Shown: piece by piece, positions 48,010 through 56,439 of the stretch
Layout of the letters: every line of letters starts with the position of its first letter
Numbering within the stretch: the first letter of the stretch is position 1
Assembly: GCF_035762905.1 (NCBI RefSeq)
Contig: NZ_DASUCC010000156.1
Span: 1 to 64,000 of the forward strand
Direction: 5' to 3'
DNA length: 64,000 nucleotides
Origin: DASYTH01 sp035762905
GTDB lineage: Bacteria > Actinomycetota > Actinomycetes > Mycobacteriales > Pseudonocardiaceae
Position numbers and translations under genes: made by a program
Notes under the pieces: model-generated
The model's input: the letters and a program-made list of their open reading frames with translations, nothing else
What the model was told of the DNA's origin: nothing
The model's database searches: none

Positions 48010-49437
48010 ATGTTTGACGTGATCGTTGCCGGGGGCGGACCGACCGGGTTGATGCTGGCCGGGGAATTGCGGTTGCACGGGGTGCGGGTGCTGGTGGTGG
48101 AGAGGGAGGCGGAGCCGACCAGGTATGTCCGCGCGTTGGGGCTGCACGTGCGCAGTATCGAGGTGATGGATCAGCGCGGCCTGCTGGAGCGGTTCCTGGC
48201 GCACGGGCAGAAGTATCCGGTCGGCGGTTTCTTCGCGGCCATCCCGAAGTCGTCGCCGGAGCGGTTGGACACCGCGCACGGCTACGTGCTCGGGATTCCG
48301 CAGACCACCACCGATCGCCTGTTGGAGGAGTATGCGATCGAGGTGGGGGCCGAGATCCGGCGTGGGTGCGAGCTGGTGGGGCTGAGTCAGGACGATCAGG
48401 GGGTGAGCGTCGAGTTGGCTGATGGCGCGCGGTTGCGGGCGCGATACCTGGTCGGCTGCGACGGGGGGCGGAGCACGGTGCGCAAGTTGCTGGGCGTGGG
48501 CTTTCCTGGTGAGCCCTCGAGGGTCGAGACGTTGCTCGGCGAGATGGAGGTGGGCGTGCCGCCGGAGGAGGTGGCGGCGGTGGTGGCCGAGGTCCGCAAG
48601 ACGCAGCTGCGGTTCGGCCTCGGGCCGCTCGGGGACGGGGTGTATCGCGTCGTCGTGCCGGCCGAGGGGGTGACCGAGGATCGCGCGGTCGCGCCCACGC
48701 TCGCGGAGGTCAAGCGGCAGTTGCGGGTGTTCGCCGGCACCGACTTCGGCGTGCATTCGCCGCGCTGGTTGTCCCGGTTCGGCGACGCCACCCGGCTGGC
48801 TGAGCGCTACCGGGTCGGGCGGGTGCTGCTGGCCGGGGACGCGGCCCACATCCACCCGCCGGTCGGTGGGCAAGGGCTCAACCTCGGCATCCAGGACGCG
48901 TTCAACCTCGGCTGGAAGCTGGCCGCCGAGATCAACGGCTGGGCGCCGGCCGGGCTGCTGGACAGCTACCACACCGAACGGCACCCGGTGGCCGCCGAGG
49001 TGCTGAACAACACCCGCGCGCAGATGGTGCTGATCTCACCCGAGCCGGGCCCGCGGGCGGTGCGCCGGCTGGTGTCCGAGCTGATGGTTTTCGAGGAGGT
49101 GAACCGTTACCTGACCGAGAAGATCACCGCGATCGCGGTTCGCTACGACTTCGGCGAGGGGCATGAGCTGCTCGGCCGGCGGATGCGGGACGTGGGATTG
49201 AAGCGGGGGCGCCTCTACGAGCTGATGCACGGCGGCCGTGGCCTGTTGCTCGACCAGACCGGCCGGCTTTCCGTTGGGGGATGGGCGGATCGGGTCGATC
49301 ACGTCGTCGACGTCAGCGAGGAGCTGCAGGTGCCCGCCGTACTGCTGCGGCCCGACGGCCACGTGGCCTGGGTCGGTGACGACCAGCAGGATCTGTTCGA
49401 CCGACTGCCCACGTGGTTCGGCGCCGCCGTCAGCTGA
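48010..49437 (+). CDS. rox: Rifampicin monooxygenase (class A flavoprotein)
   Basis: A 475-residue FAD-dependent aromatic hydroxylase. FAD motifs: IVAGGGPTGLMLAGELRLHG at the N-terminus, RYLVGCDGGRSTVRKLLG (the DG motif) and RVLLAGDAAHIHPPVGGQGLN (GD motif). The C-terminal thioredoxin-like domain ends PDGHVAWVGDD. The sequence strongly resembles rifampicin monooxygenases (for example SIEVMDQRGLLERFLAHG, and FGVHSPRWLSRFGDATRLAERYR), which hydroxylate and linearise rifamycins to give resistance. ATG 48010 matches the N-terminus of homologues. A rifamycin-associated element sits in its promoter region, supporting the assignment. Confidence 0.9.
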   Translation: MFDVIVAGGGPTGLMLAGELRLHGVRVLVVEREAEPTRYVRALGLHVRSIEVMDQRGLLERFLAHGQKYPVGGFFAAIPKSSPERLDTAHGYVLGIPQTTTDRLLEEYAIEVGAEIRRGCELVGLSQDDQGVSVELADGARLRARYLVGCDGGRSTVRKLLGVGFPGEPSRVETLLGEMEVGVPPEEVAAVVAEVRKTQLRFGLGPLGDGVYRVVVPAEGVTEDRAVAPTLAEVKRQLRVFAGTDFGVHSPRWLSRFGDATRLAERYRVGRVLLAGDAAHIHPPVGGQGLNLGIQDAFNLGWKLAAEINGWAPAGLLDSYHTERHPVAAEVLNNTRAQMVLISPEPGPRAVRRLVSELMVFEEVNRYLTEKITAIAVRYDFGEGHELLGRRMRDVGLKRGRLYELMHGGRGLLLDQTGRLSVGGWADRVDHVVDVSEELQVPAVLLRPDGHVAWVGDDQQDLFDRLPTWFGAAVS

Positions 49438-49588
49438 GCAATCCCGCACCTTGGTCGGGTCCCGGATCCTTGAAATCTGCCCGAAAAGCCGGTGCCGGCG
49501 GGCGGATCGGGGTATTAGAATTTGCGTCCAGCCGTGACTGGGGTGACGGCTTCGGCGTCGGGGGGCGGCGGGCTGGGGGGCTGATCGA

Positions 49589-50497
49589 ATGGCTCAGATT
49601 CTGGACTATTCCGCGGGTTATCCGGGTGCGGAGAACGTGCGGCGGATGGGTTTTGCCGGGGTGATCCGGTATCTGCGCAAGGAGGGGTCGTCCCGGGTGC
49701 GGCCGCTGACCGCGGCTGAGGTGGCCGACATGCGCGCCCGTGGATTGGGGATCGCGCTGGTGTACCAGCACGTGTCGACCAGCCGGGTGAGCCAGGGCCG
49801 GGCGGCGGGACGGCATGACGCGAACTGGGCGTTGAGCCAGGCGCGGGCGGTGGGGATCGAGCCGAGAGCCATCTACTTCGCGGTGGACTATGACGCCGGC
49901 CCGGGCACGGTGGTCGAGTACTTCCGGGGAGCCTGCGACGTTCTGGGCGTGGGCCGGGTCGGCGGGTACGGCGGATTCCGGGTGGTGGGCCACCTGTTCG
50001 ATCTTGGGCTGATCCGCTGGGGCTGGCAGACCGTGGCGTGGTCGGCCGGGCGGCGCGAGGGCCGCGCGCACCTGTTCCAGCGGCTCGGTCAGATCAGCTG
50101 TGGCGGCATCCGGTGCGACGTCAACGACGTGCTCAAAGCCGACTACGGGCAAACCTCGGGGCCGGGGAGCGATGAGGAGGACGACATGCCCTACAGCGAG
50201 AAGCAGCTCGAAGACGTGGTCTACCGCGCCGTGCACAACCTGCTGATCGACGCGCACAGCGAGGTGCCGGGGATGGGGGCCGGCGCCGCGAACGCCCTGC
50301 GCGGCATCCTCGCCGGGCTCGCCGGGCCGGACCCGGCCGAGTTCGCCGCGGTGCTGGCCGGCCCGCTCGCCGAGCGGCTCATCGCGGCCGGCGCGTTGGG
50401 CATCACCCCGGACCAGGTCGCTGACGCGCTGAGCGGGGTGCTCGGCCAGTTCGGCATTGCCGCGCAACAGCCCGAGCGGGAAGGCAGCGTCCCCTGA
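49589..50497 (+). CDS. DUF1906 glycoside-hydrolase-like lysin
   Basis: A 302-residue protein. Residues 1-190 match the DUF1906 TIM-barrel domain (ILDYSAGYPGAENVRRMGFAGVIRYLR, then GIALVYQH, AIYFAVDYDAGP with acidic residues at strand ends, and WQTVAWS). An acidic linker (GSDEEDD) leads to a C-terminal helical region. DUF1906 proteins are found as actinophage-type or secreted cell-wall lysins. There is no signal peptide, and the next gene, overlapping by one base, encodes a small membrane protein, so they look like an endolysin-holin pair. ATG has no strong ribosome-binding site. Confidence 0.78.
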   Translation: MAQILDYSAGYPGAENVRRMGFAGVIRYLRKEGSSRVRPLTAAEVADMRARGLGIALVYQHVSTSRVSQGRAAGRHDANWALSQARAVGIEPRAIYFAVDYDAGPGTVVEYFRGACDVLGVGRVGGYGGFRVVGHLFDLGLIRWGWQTVAWSAGRREGRAHLFQRLGQISCGGIRCDVNDVLKADYGQTSGPGSDEEDDMPYSEKQLEDVVYRAVHNLLIDAHSEVPGMGAGAANALRGILAGLAGPDPAEFAAVLAGPLAERLIAAGALGITPDQVADALSGVLGQFGIAAQQPEREGSVP

Positions 50498-50781
50498 TGT
50501 CCGACTACACCCGTTCGATCGTTCGGACCGTGGTCCCCGGCGTCTGGGCCGTGGTCGTGCTGTGGCTGGCCAAACTCGGCCTTCCGCAGCCGGTGTCGGA
50601 CTGGCTGGCCAGCACCCCGGTCGCCGAGAAGGTCACCGAGCTGGCGGCCCTCGGCGCGGTGTACGCGGTCGTCCGCTGGATCGAGCCGCGCATGCCGGAC
50701 TGGCTGACCCGGATCCTGCTCGGCTCCGCCCGCCCGCCGGTGTACCGCGAGGCCGAGCAGAAGACGCCGGTCGCCCATTGA
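50497..50781 (+). CDS. Holin-like small membrane protein
   Basis: A 94-residue protein with two hydrophobic segments (about 9-27 VVPGVWAVVVLWLAKLGL and about 45-60 VTELAALGAVYAVVRWIE) and a charged C-terminus. Size and topology suit a phage-type holin, and the one-base overlap (TGATG) with the lysin gene supports a functional pair. Its last codons overlap the palindromic operator of the TetR gene. Holin function is inferred only. Confidence 0.65.
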   Translation: MSDYTRSIVRTVVPGVWAVVVLWLAKLGLPQPVSDWLASTPVAEKVTELAALGAVYAVVRWIEPRMPDWLTRILLGSARPPVYREAEQKTPVAH

Positions 50782-50802
50782 CTATGGTCTCACCATAGTC
50801 AA
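50778..50802. promoter_or_regulatory. Perfect palindromic operator of the TetR operon
   Basis: Arms TTGACTATGGT (50778-50788) and ACCATAGTCAA (50792-50802) are perfect 11-bp inverted repeats with a 3-bp spacer, ending 11 bp before the TetR start. The size suits a TetR dimer pair. TTGACT in the left arm could double as a -35. Confidence 0.75.
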
Positions 50803-50813
50803 TTCTGGGCGAT

Positions 50814-51470
50814 GTGGAGCGGCGTGGCTACCGGTCGAGCCGGCGGGAGGAACAGGCCCGGCTGACCCGGCGACGGGTGCTCGAGGCGGCCTCGGCGGAG
50901 TTTCTCGAGCGCGGGTTCGCCCGCGCGACGATGCGGGCGATCGCCGCGCGGGCCGGGGTGTCGGTGCCGACCGTGGAGCTGCTGTTCGGCACCAAAGGAC
51001 GATTGCTCAAGGCGGCGATCGACGTCGCCATCGCCGGTGACCACGAGCCGGTGCCGGTGCTCGACCGGAGCTGGGCCGAGGCGGCGGTGCGGGCGGAAGG
51101 TCCGGACGGATTCCTTGCGGTCGTCGCGGACGTGGTCGGCGCGGCCCAGCAGCGGTCGGCCGGCCTGGTGCTGGCCGCGTTCGAGGCCGCGGGCGCCGAC
51201 TCCGAACTTGCCGAGCTGGCCGCGGAACTGGCCGCGCAACGCGGCACCACCGCCGCCTGGATCGTCGACCAGTTGTCCCGCAAGGCATCCCTGCGCGCGG
51301 ACGGCACCGCGGAGGAGGCCGTCGACACCGTGTGGATTCTGATGGACCCCGCGGTGTTCGACCGGCTCACCCGCCGGCGCGGATGGACCGTCCCGCGGTA
51401 CCAACGCTGGTTCGCCGGCTCGGTCGGCCGGCTGTTGATCGACACCCAACCCGGGAGGCGAACGCCATGA
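50814..51470 (+). CDS. TetR-family transcriptional regulator
   Basis: A 218-residue regulator. The N-terminal helix-turn-helix (about 16-62) reads RRVLEAASAEFLERGFARATMRAIAARAGVSVPTVELLFGTKGRLL, the TetR signature. The C-terminal domain is helical and ligand-binding. GTG 50814 is followed by a normal domain and lies just after a perfect palindrome that is probably its operator. It overlaps the VOC-protein gene by 4 bp (ATGA), so it controls that gene along with itself. Confidence 0.88.
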   Translation: MERRGYRSSRREEQARLTRRRVLEAASAEFLERGFARATMRAIAARAGVSVPTVELLFGTKGRLLKAAIDVAIAGDHEPVPVLDRSWAEAAVRAEGPDGFLAVVADVVGAAQQRSAGLVLAAFEAAGADSELAELAAELAAQRGTTAAWIVDQLSRKASLRADGTAEEAVDTVWILMDPAVFDRLTRRRGWTVPRYQRWFAGSVGRLLIDTQPGRRTP

Positions 51471-52231
51471 AACACCCGTCGCACGGCCAGATCGGCTACC
51501 TGCAACTGCCCGCCACGGACATCGCGCGCTCGGCGGCGTTCTACGAGTCGGTGTTCGGTTGGGTGGCCGATCACACCCTTGGCGGTTTCGAGGCCCCCGG
51601 GATGATCGGCCAGCTGACCACCGAGCTGGGGCCGGCCGGCGCCGGTGGACCGGTGCTCTGGATCTGTGTCGACGACCTGTATCCGGCGCTGCGGCGGGCG
51701 ATCGCGGCCGGCGGCGCGGTGCGGGACCGGCCGAGGCTGGACGGCGGTGAACGCTGGCTCGCCGAGATCGACGACCCGGCCGGCAACCGGATCGGGCTGG
51801 TCGCGCCGGTCCGCACCGCTGCGCCGCAGACCATGATCGCGGTGCGCGACGTCGAAGCGTCGAGTCGCTGGTACCAGCAACTCCTTGGCCTGCAAAGTGA
51901 TCACGGCGGCCCGGCGTACGAACGCCTGCTCGCCGACGGAACCCTGGTGCTGCAACTGCACCATCTCGGCGTCGAGCACCACCACGGCCCGGTCGCCGAC
52001 CCGGACCGCGAGATCGGCAACGGCGCCCTGCTGTGGTTCGGCGAGGTCACCGACTTCGACGGCGCCGTCACCCGCGCCAAGGAACTCGACGCCGCCATCC
52101 TGCGCGCCCCACACCGCAACCCACCCGAAGGCCAGGGCAACGGCCCGGCCCACCGCGAACTCTGGATCAAGGACCCCGACGGCTACACCGTCGTCATCGC
52201 CAGCCCCGACGGCGAAGCCTGGGAGAACTGA
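51467..52231 (+). CDS. Two-domain VOC (glyoxalase/bleomycin-resistance fold) protein
   Basis: A 254-residue protein with two tandem VOC domains: about 8-118 (IGYLQLPATDIARSAAFYESVFGW, ending AEIDDPAGNRIGLV) and about 122-245 (MIAVRDVEASSRWYQQLLGL, ending LWIKDPDGYTVVIASP). The domains bind a metal or a small molecule; relatives act as lyases, dioxygenases or drug-sequestering proteins. ATG is preceded by GGGAGG and overlaps tetR. Its substrate is probably also the TetR ligand. Confidence 0.85.
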   Translation: MKHPSHGQIGYLQLPATDIARSAAFYESVFGWVADHTLGGFEAPGMIGQLTTELGPAGAGGPVLWICVDDLYPALRRAIAAGGAVRDRPRLDGGERWLAEIDDPAGNRIGLVAPVRTAAPQTMIAVRDVEASSRWYQQLLGLQSDHGGPAYERLLADGTLVLQLHHLGVEHHHGPVADPDREIGNGALLWFGEVTDFDGAVTRAKELDAAILRAPHRNPPEGQGNGPAHRELWIKDPDGYTVVIASPDGEAWEN

Positions 52232-52234
52232 CGG

Positions 52235-52414
52235 TCAGCGCATCAGCAGCAGGCACGCCAGGCACCGCCGGTCGTCCGGGTGGGGTTCGGCCAGCCGGGC
52301 GGCCAGGGCACTGTGGTCGCACATCGCCCGTGCGGTCAGCTCGCCGATCATGTCGGGGTGGAAGGCGTGGCTGAGGTGATCCCACGGGGAGGTGAGCCAG
52401 ACGGGCTCAGCCAT
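52235..52414 (-). CDS. Small conserved-type hypothetical protein with CxxC
   Basis: A 59-residue protein (start MAEPVWLTSPWDHLSHAFHP, end DDRRCLACLLL) with one CLAC pair and several His residues that could bind a metal. It converges on the VOC gene with 3 bp between stops. Similar short proteins occur beside NUDIX/XRE genes in Pseudonocardiaceae, as I recall it. Function unknown. An alternative overlapping frame starting about 75 bp upstream is also open; I consider it less likely. Confidence 0.5.
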   Translation of the reverse strand: MAEPVWLTSPWDHLSHAFHPDMIGELTARAMCDHSALAARLAEPHPDDRRCLACLLLMR

Positions 52415-52665
52415 GGCAGCGTCGCCGGGCCGGGAGCGGGTTCGCTGTTCAGCCAGGCTTGCCGAAGTCCGGCATGACGCGGTCGATTCATCCCTGTCAC
52501 CTCTCGTACGGAGGCAATATCGGTCCTCGTGGGCCGCAAGAACACCGCCGTGGAAGCACAGCTCGCGGGGCAGCGGCTGGCCAATCCTGCCTGTCGAGCA
52601 GGGAAACGGTCGTGGCCATGACGGAGTAGCCTCGCGAGTCGATATCCGGGGACGGGAGCGGAACG

Positions 52666-53160
52666 TTGGCCGAGCTTGAGCTGTTGCCGTTCGACGAATA
52701 CGTCGCCGGGCTGCCCAGAAAGGTTCTCTCGGCGGGTGTGCTGCTCCGAGACGAGCAGGGTCGCGTTCTGCTTGTCGAACCTTCTTACAAGCCCTACTGT
52801 GACATTCCCGGCGGCGTGGTCGAACCCGGCGAAGGCCCGTGGGAGACCGCTCAGCGCGAGTTGTACGAGGAGACCGGACTGGAGCGTTCGCTCGGTCGCT
52901 TGCTGGTCGTCGACCACGTGCCGGCCGAGAATGACGGCCTGCCCGAGCGCATCGCGTTCGTATTCGACGGCGGCCCGGTCGAAGAGCGGGATCTCGCCGG
53001 AATGCGGCTCGGTGCCGAGATCGTCTCCGTTTCGCTCCACACCGCAATGGATATGCGGAACAAGGTCAAGCCGGTTTTGGCCGCCCGGATCACGGCGGCG
53101 GTCACAGCGGTTGAGAATGGCGAGACCACGATGTGCCAGCAGGGAAGGATCATCAGTTGA
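52666..53160 (+). CDS. NUDIX hydrolase
   Basis: A 164-residue NUDIX protein with a complete box GGVVEPGEGPWETAQRELYEE plus TGL. The start is TTG 52666, preceded by GGGAGCGGAACG and giving a normal N-terminus. Its TGA overlaps the ATG of the next gene by one base, so it is coupled to the XRE regulator. The substrate is unknown. Confidence 0.83.
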   Translation: MAELELLPFDEYVAGLPRKVLSAGVLLRDEQGRVLLVEPSYKPYCDIPGGVVEPGEGPWETAQRELYEETGLERSLGRLLVVDHVPAENDGLPERIAFVFDGGPVEERDLAGMRLGAEIVSVSLHTAMDMRNKVKPVLAARITAAVTAVENGETTMCQQGRIIS

Positions 53161-54371
53161 TGTCCGATCCCTGGTCGCTGTCCGAGAACCTCGCACGGAT
53201 CCGCAAAGCGCGTGACCTGTCTCAGGAGCAGCTCGCCGCGGCGGCCGGCGTCGCGGTCGACACGGTGGCCCGGATCGAGCGCGCCGAGCGGCGGACCACC
53301 CGGCCGTCCACTGTGCACAAGTTGGCCGGAGCTCTGGGAGTCACGCCGAGCGTGCTGCTCGGCATCCAGCAGCCGGTCGGGACGGTCAGGGTCGATGTCG
53401 GCGACCTTCGCAGAGCCGTCACCGCGACCGAGCACATTGCCGGCCTCGTCGAGTTCACCGAGCGCGCCGAGGTCATTCCCGTCGAGGTGCTCACCGACAT
53501 GGCGCGTCGCGCCTGGCAGGCCTACGTGGATGGCCGCCATGCCGAGCTGTTGTGCGTGCTGCCGCCTCTGCTCATCGACATCCTCCGGTTCGCCCATTCG
53601 CATCAGGGTGACGATCGGGCCGCCGCGCACCGGGTGCAGTCCGCCGCATACCGCTTGGCCGCCGGCGTCGCCGGACGGTTCGATCTCGACGACCTAGCGT
53701 GGACCGCCGCCGAGCGTGCCGTGCAGGCCGCTGGTAGCTCCGACGCACCCGATCTCCAGACCGCGATCTCGGTGCGGTATCTCGTGTGGACCCTCGTTCG
53801 GCAGGGCCGTGCCGAGGAGGCCGAGCAGGTTGCGGTGAAGGCGGCGGAGCGGGTCGAGCCCGGCCTGCTGGATCCCGAACAGCATCGAGTCGGTGTGTTC
53901 GGCAACCTGATGTTCAATGCGGCGGCCGCCGCGATCCGGTCCGGCAATGGCGGGCGGGCCGGGGACCTGCTCGCCGTTGCCCAGTCCGCGGCGGTGCGGT
54001 TCGGGCGGGACCACAGTTCAGAGGCAGCGATCTTCGGGCCGAGGGTTGCCGCGTTCCAGGCAGTTGAGCAGGCCGTGCGGCTCGGCGACTCCGAGGCCGC
54101 ACTGCGTCTCGCGGAGCGCACTCCGACGACACGGGGCGAGGTGCCGGCGTTCTGGGAAGCCGGCCACCGGCTCATGCTCGCGGCCGCATCGGCTGACTTG
54201 CGTGCTGACCGACGAGCGCCCGCCTACCTGGCGGAAGCGCGGGCGATAGCTCCGGAATGGGTGCGGTACCAACCTCTTGGTGCGGGGACGATGCGGATTC
54301 TTGCCGACCGCGCGACCAGGCGGCGTGGGTTGCTGTTCGCCGTCCTTGCGACGCACTACGGCGTCATTTAG
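53160..54371 (+). CDS. XRE-family regulator with TPR-like C-terminal domain
   Basis: A 403-residue protein. The N-terminal helix-turn-helix (about 8-62) is LARIRKARDLSQEQLAAAAG, then VAVDTVARIERAERRTT. The rest is helical with TPR-like pairs (for example LVWTLVRQGRAEEAEQVAVKAAERV), the form of many actinomycete XRE proteins that bind peptides or small ligands. ATG overlaps the NUDIX stop (TGATG); a slightly longer frame exists but lacks a ribosome-binding site. Confidence 0.83.
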   Translation: MSDPWSLSENLARIRKARDLSQEQLAAAAGVAVDTVARIERAERRTTRPSTVHKLAGALGVTPSVLLGIQQPVGTVRVDVGDLRRAVTATEHIAGLVEFTERAEVIPVEVLTDMARRAWQAYVDGRHAELLCVLPPLLIDILRFAHSHQGDDRAAAHRVQSAAYRLAAGVAGRFDLDDLAWTAAERAVQAAGSSDAPDLQTAISVRYLVWTLVRQGRAEEAEQVAVKAAERVEPGLLDPEQHRVGVFGNLMFNAAAAAIRSGNGGRAGDLLAVAQSAAVRFGRDHSSEAAIFGPRVAAFQAVEQAVRLGDSEAALRLAERTPTTRGEVPAFWEAGHRLMLAAASADLRADRRAPAYLAEARAIAPEWVRYQPLGAGTMRILADRATRRRGLLFAVLATHYGVI

Positions 54372-54402
54372 TCCCGGTTTGTCCCGCGGGGCTGCGCTGG
54401 GG

Positions 54403-55104
54403 TCAGGTGGGGAGGTCGACCGTGGTGCGTTCGGTGGTGCGGTGGGAGGGGAGGGTGGCGGGGTCCGGGTTGGTGATGTGGACGAGGGAGGCGCCTGCGG
54501 CGAGGGGGGTCAGGAACGCTTCCAGGAGGCCGGTGGGGATGGTCCAGTCGCGGGTGGACAGGATCCGGGAGGCGCGGGTGAGGGCGAGGGCGGTGGCGCG
54601 GGATCGGGCCTGCGACAGAGTTTCGGAGACGGGGGTGCCGGCGAGGGCGGGAGTCGAGTCCGGGACCGGGACGACGGGGAGGAAATCGTCGGCGTGGATG
54701 CGGCATTCGGCGATGTAGTCGAGGGTGCCGTCGGGTGGGGTGCCGAGGTCGCGGCCCATGGGGTCGAGGGAGGCGATGACGGCGACCTCGGTGGGCGGGA
54801 TCGGTGCACCAGGGGGAAGGAAGGTGAGGCGGGCGGGGCCGGTGGTGATGTTGGCGCCGCACCACCAGGCGCCAAGGAGGATGCCGGCGGTCTGCCAGTG
54901 GGCGGGGAGCAGGACGGCGATGTCGGTCCCCGGCCCGACATCGTGTTCGTCGGCCAGCCAGTTGGCCGTCTTGGCCGCCCAGTTTCCCAGTGTGGCAACG
55001 GAAAGCTCGACGCGGGTGCCGGCGGCGTCGTCGTAGTGGGTGATCAGGGGGCGGGCCGGCGCGGTGTTCAGCAGCGGGCGGAGCAGGGCCTCGGTGATGC
55101 TCAA
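54403..55104 (-). CDS. TIGR03089 family protein (AMP-binding-like)
   Basis: A 233-residue protein similar to the N-terminal lobe of AMP-forming ligases but too short to be one: LGNWAAKTANWLADEHDVGPG, then VLLPAHWQTAGILLGAWWCGA resemble the acyl-adenylate fold, while the ATP P-loop and C-terminal lobe are missing. TIGR03089 proteins are restricted to actinobacteria and typically lie beside LCP genes (Rv3268-Rv3267 order in mycobacteria). TTG 55104 has GGGAG upstream and is my start choice. It is the last gene of the LCP operon. Confidence 0.8.
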   Translation of the reverse strand: MSITEALLRPLLNTAPARPLITHYDDAAGTRVELSVATLGNWAAKTANWLADEHDVGPGTDIAVLLPAHWQTAGILLGAWWCGANITTGPARLTFLPPGAPIPPTEVAVIASLDPMGRDLGTPPDGTLDYIAECRIHADDFLPVVPVPDSTPALAGTPVSETLSQARSRATALALTRASRILSTRDWTIPTGLLEAFLTPLAAGASLVHITNPDPATLPSHRTTERTTVDLPT

Positions 55105-55127
55105 CGACGCTCCCGGTACACAGAGTC

Positions 55128-56396
55128 TCAGTCGATGCAGGGCACCGCTGCGGCGCGCGCGACGGCGGAGCCATTCAACGCCAACGGCTGCGGGCCGCGC
55201 AGACCGGGTGGACCGGTGGGGGGTACGACCGGGCTGGGCATGGGTGGCCGGGCCCCGGAGATGAGTTGGGCGATGTAGCTGTGCACGGCCGGAATGTCCA
55301 CGGTGATGATGCTCTGGCCGCGGTCGTTGCGGGCGCCGACGCCGGTGACCGGGATGGTGACGAACTCGACCGCGCCGGATGCCAGCGCCTGGGCCTGGTT
55401 GACCAGGTCCAGGAAGTGCAGGCCCGGGTCCATCACCACGGTCTTGGACACCGCGTCGGACAGTTCGTTGAGCTTGCCGGTGTCGGTGAGCATCCCGCCG
55501 GAGAGCACCTTGTTGATCGCCGAGGACAGGAACACCTGCTGGCGCACGATCCGGTCCAGGTCGCCGCGCGGCAGGTTGTTGCGCTGCCGGACGAACGACA
55601 CCGCGTCGGCGCCGCGCACGGTCTGCGTTCCGCGGCGGAAGTTGGCGCCCGAGTCGGTGTCGCTCGTGGCCTGCTTGAGGCACACCTCCACGCCGTCGAT
55701 GGCCTTGGTGAGCAGGTAGAACCCGTACAGCGTGATCTCGGCGTAGTGGTCGATGCGCACCCCGGTCAGGCCCTGCACCGCCCCGATCAGCGCGCTGCGC
55801 CCGGCGCTGTCGGAGTCCCGCTCGATCTTCTTGCGGTCCTTCTCGCCGGCCCGCACCATGTCCTCGGCCGCCCTGGCCTTGGTCACGCCGAACGCGCCGT
55901 TGATCTTCTCCTCGCGCCAGTTCGGTACCGGCACGTAGGTGTCCCGCGGGATCGAGACGGCATACCCCTTGGCGCCGTTGCGCGGGAACCGCACCAGGAT
56001 CAGCGTGTCGGTGTTGAGCGTCTCGGTGGCCTCGGTGCGCAGCTCCTTGAGCAGCTTCAGCGGCAGCGGGTTGCCCTGCAGATCGGTCCGGGTGTCGCTG
56101 CCGACGATCAGGATGTCGTTGGCCCCGTCGTCCACGGCCGGCGCATCGGCCTGCTCCTGCGCCTCGGCCAGCGCGTCGGTGGTGTTGACGCTGTCCTGCA
56201 GCTGGTCGACCTTCACGTCCACCAGCGCGGTGGCGGCGAGCACCGCTGCGGAGAACAACCCGATCAGTACCCGAACGGAGATCAGCAGCACCCGTGGGCC
56301 GCGCCGGCGCCGGGGCGGGGGCGGGGGCGGGGGCAGCTCGTCGGGGTCGAACGAGCCGGCGACCGAGACGATGTCCGTCGGCCCGTCCTCACTCAT
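55128..56396 (-). CDS. LytR-CpsA-Psr (LCP) family cell-wall glycopolymer ligase
   Basis: A 422-residue protein with a cytoplasmic Pro/Arg-rich head, one transmembrane helix (about 34-60) and an extracytoplasmic LCP domain (about 90-330): NDILIVGSDTRTD, NTDTLILVRFP, VSIPRDTYVPVP, RIDHYAEITLYGFYLLTKAIDGVEVCL and RGADAVSFVRQRNN, with the Arg and Asp residues that bind pyrophosphate. LCP enzymes link arabinogalactan or other glycopolymers to peptidoglycan. The C-terminal LytR_C domain is missing, unlike the gene next door. Together with rml genes it fits arabinogalactan attachment. Confidence 0.92.
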   Translation of the reverse strand: MSEDGPTDIVSVAGSFDPDELPPPPPPPRRRRGPRVLLISVRVLIGLFSAAVLAATALVDVKVDQLQDSVNTTDALAEAQEQADAPAVDDGANDILIVGSDTRTDLQGNPLPLKLLKELRTEATETLNTDTLILVRFPRNGAKGYAVSIPRDTYVPVPNWREEKINGAFGVTKARAAEDMVRAGEKDRKKIERDSDSAGRSALIGAVQGLTGVRIDHYAEITLYGFYLLTKAIDGVEVCLKQATSDTDSGANFRRGTQTVRGADAVSFVRQRNNLPRGDLDRIVRQQVFLSSAINKVLSGGMLTDTGKLNELSDAVSKTVVMDPGLHFLDLVNQAQALASGAVEFVTIPVTGVGARNDRGQSIITVDIPAVHSYIAQLISGARPPMPSPVVPPTGPPGLRGPQPLALNGSAVARAAAVPCID

Positions 56397-56439
56397 TTGC
56401 CCACCTCCGCTCCCTCCATCAGGTTAGCCGGGGTGGACG

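Noticed and set aside
49589..50781. A complete prophage
   Set aside because: Only lysin and holin-like genes are present; no capsid, tail, terminase or phage integrase nearby.
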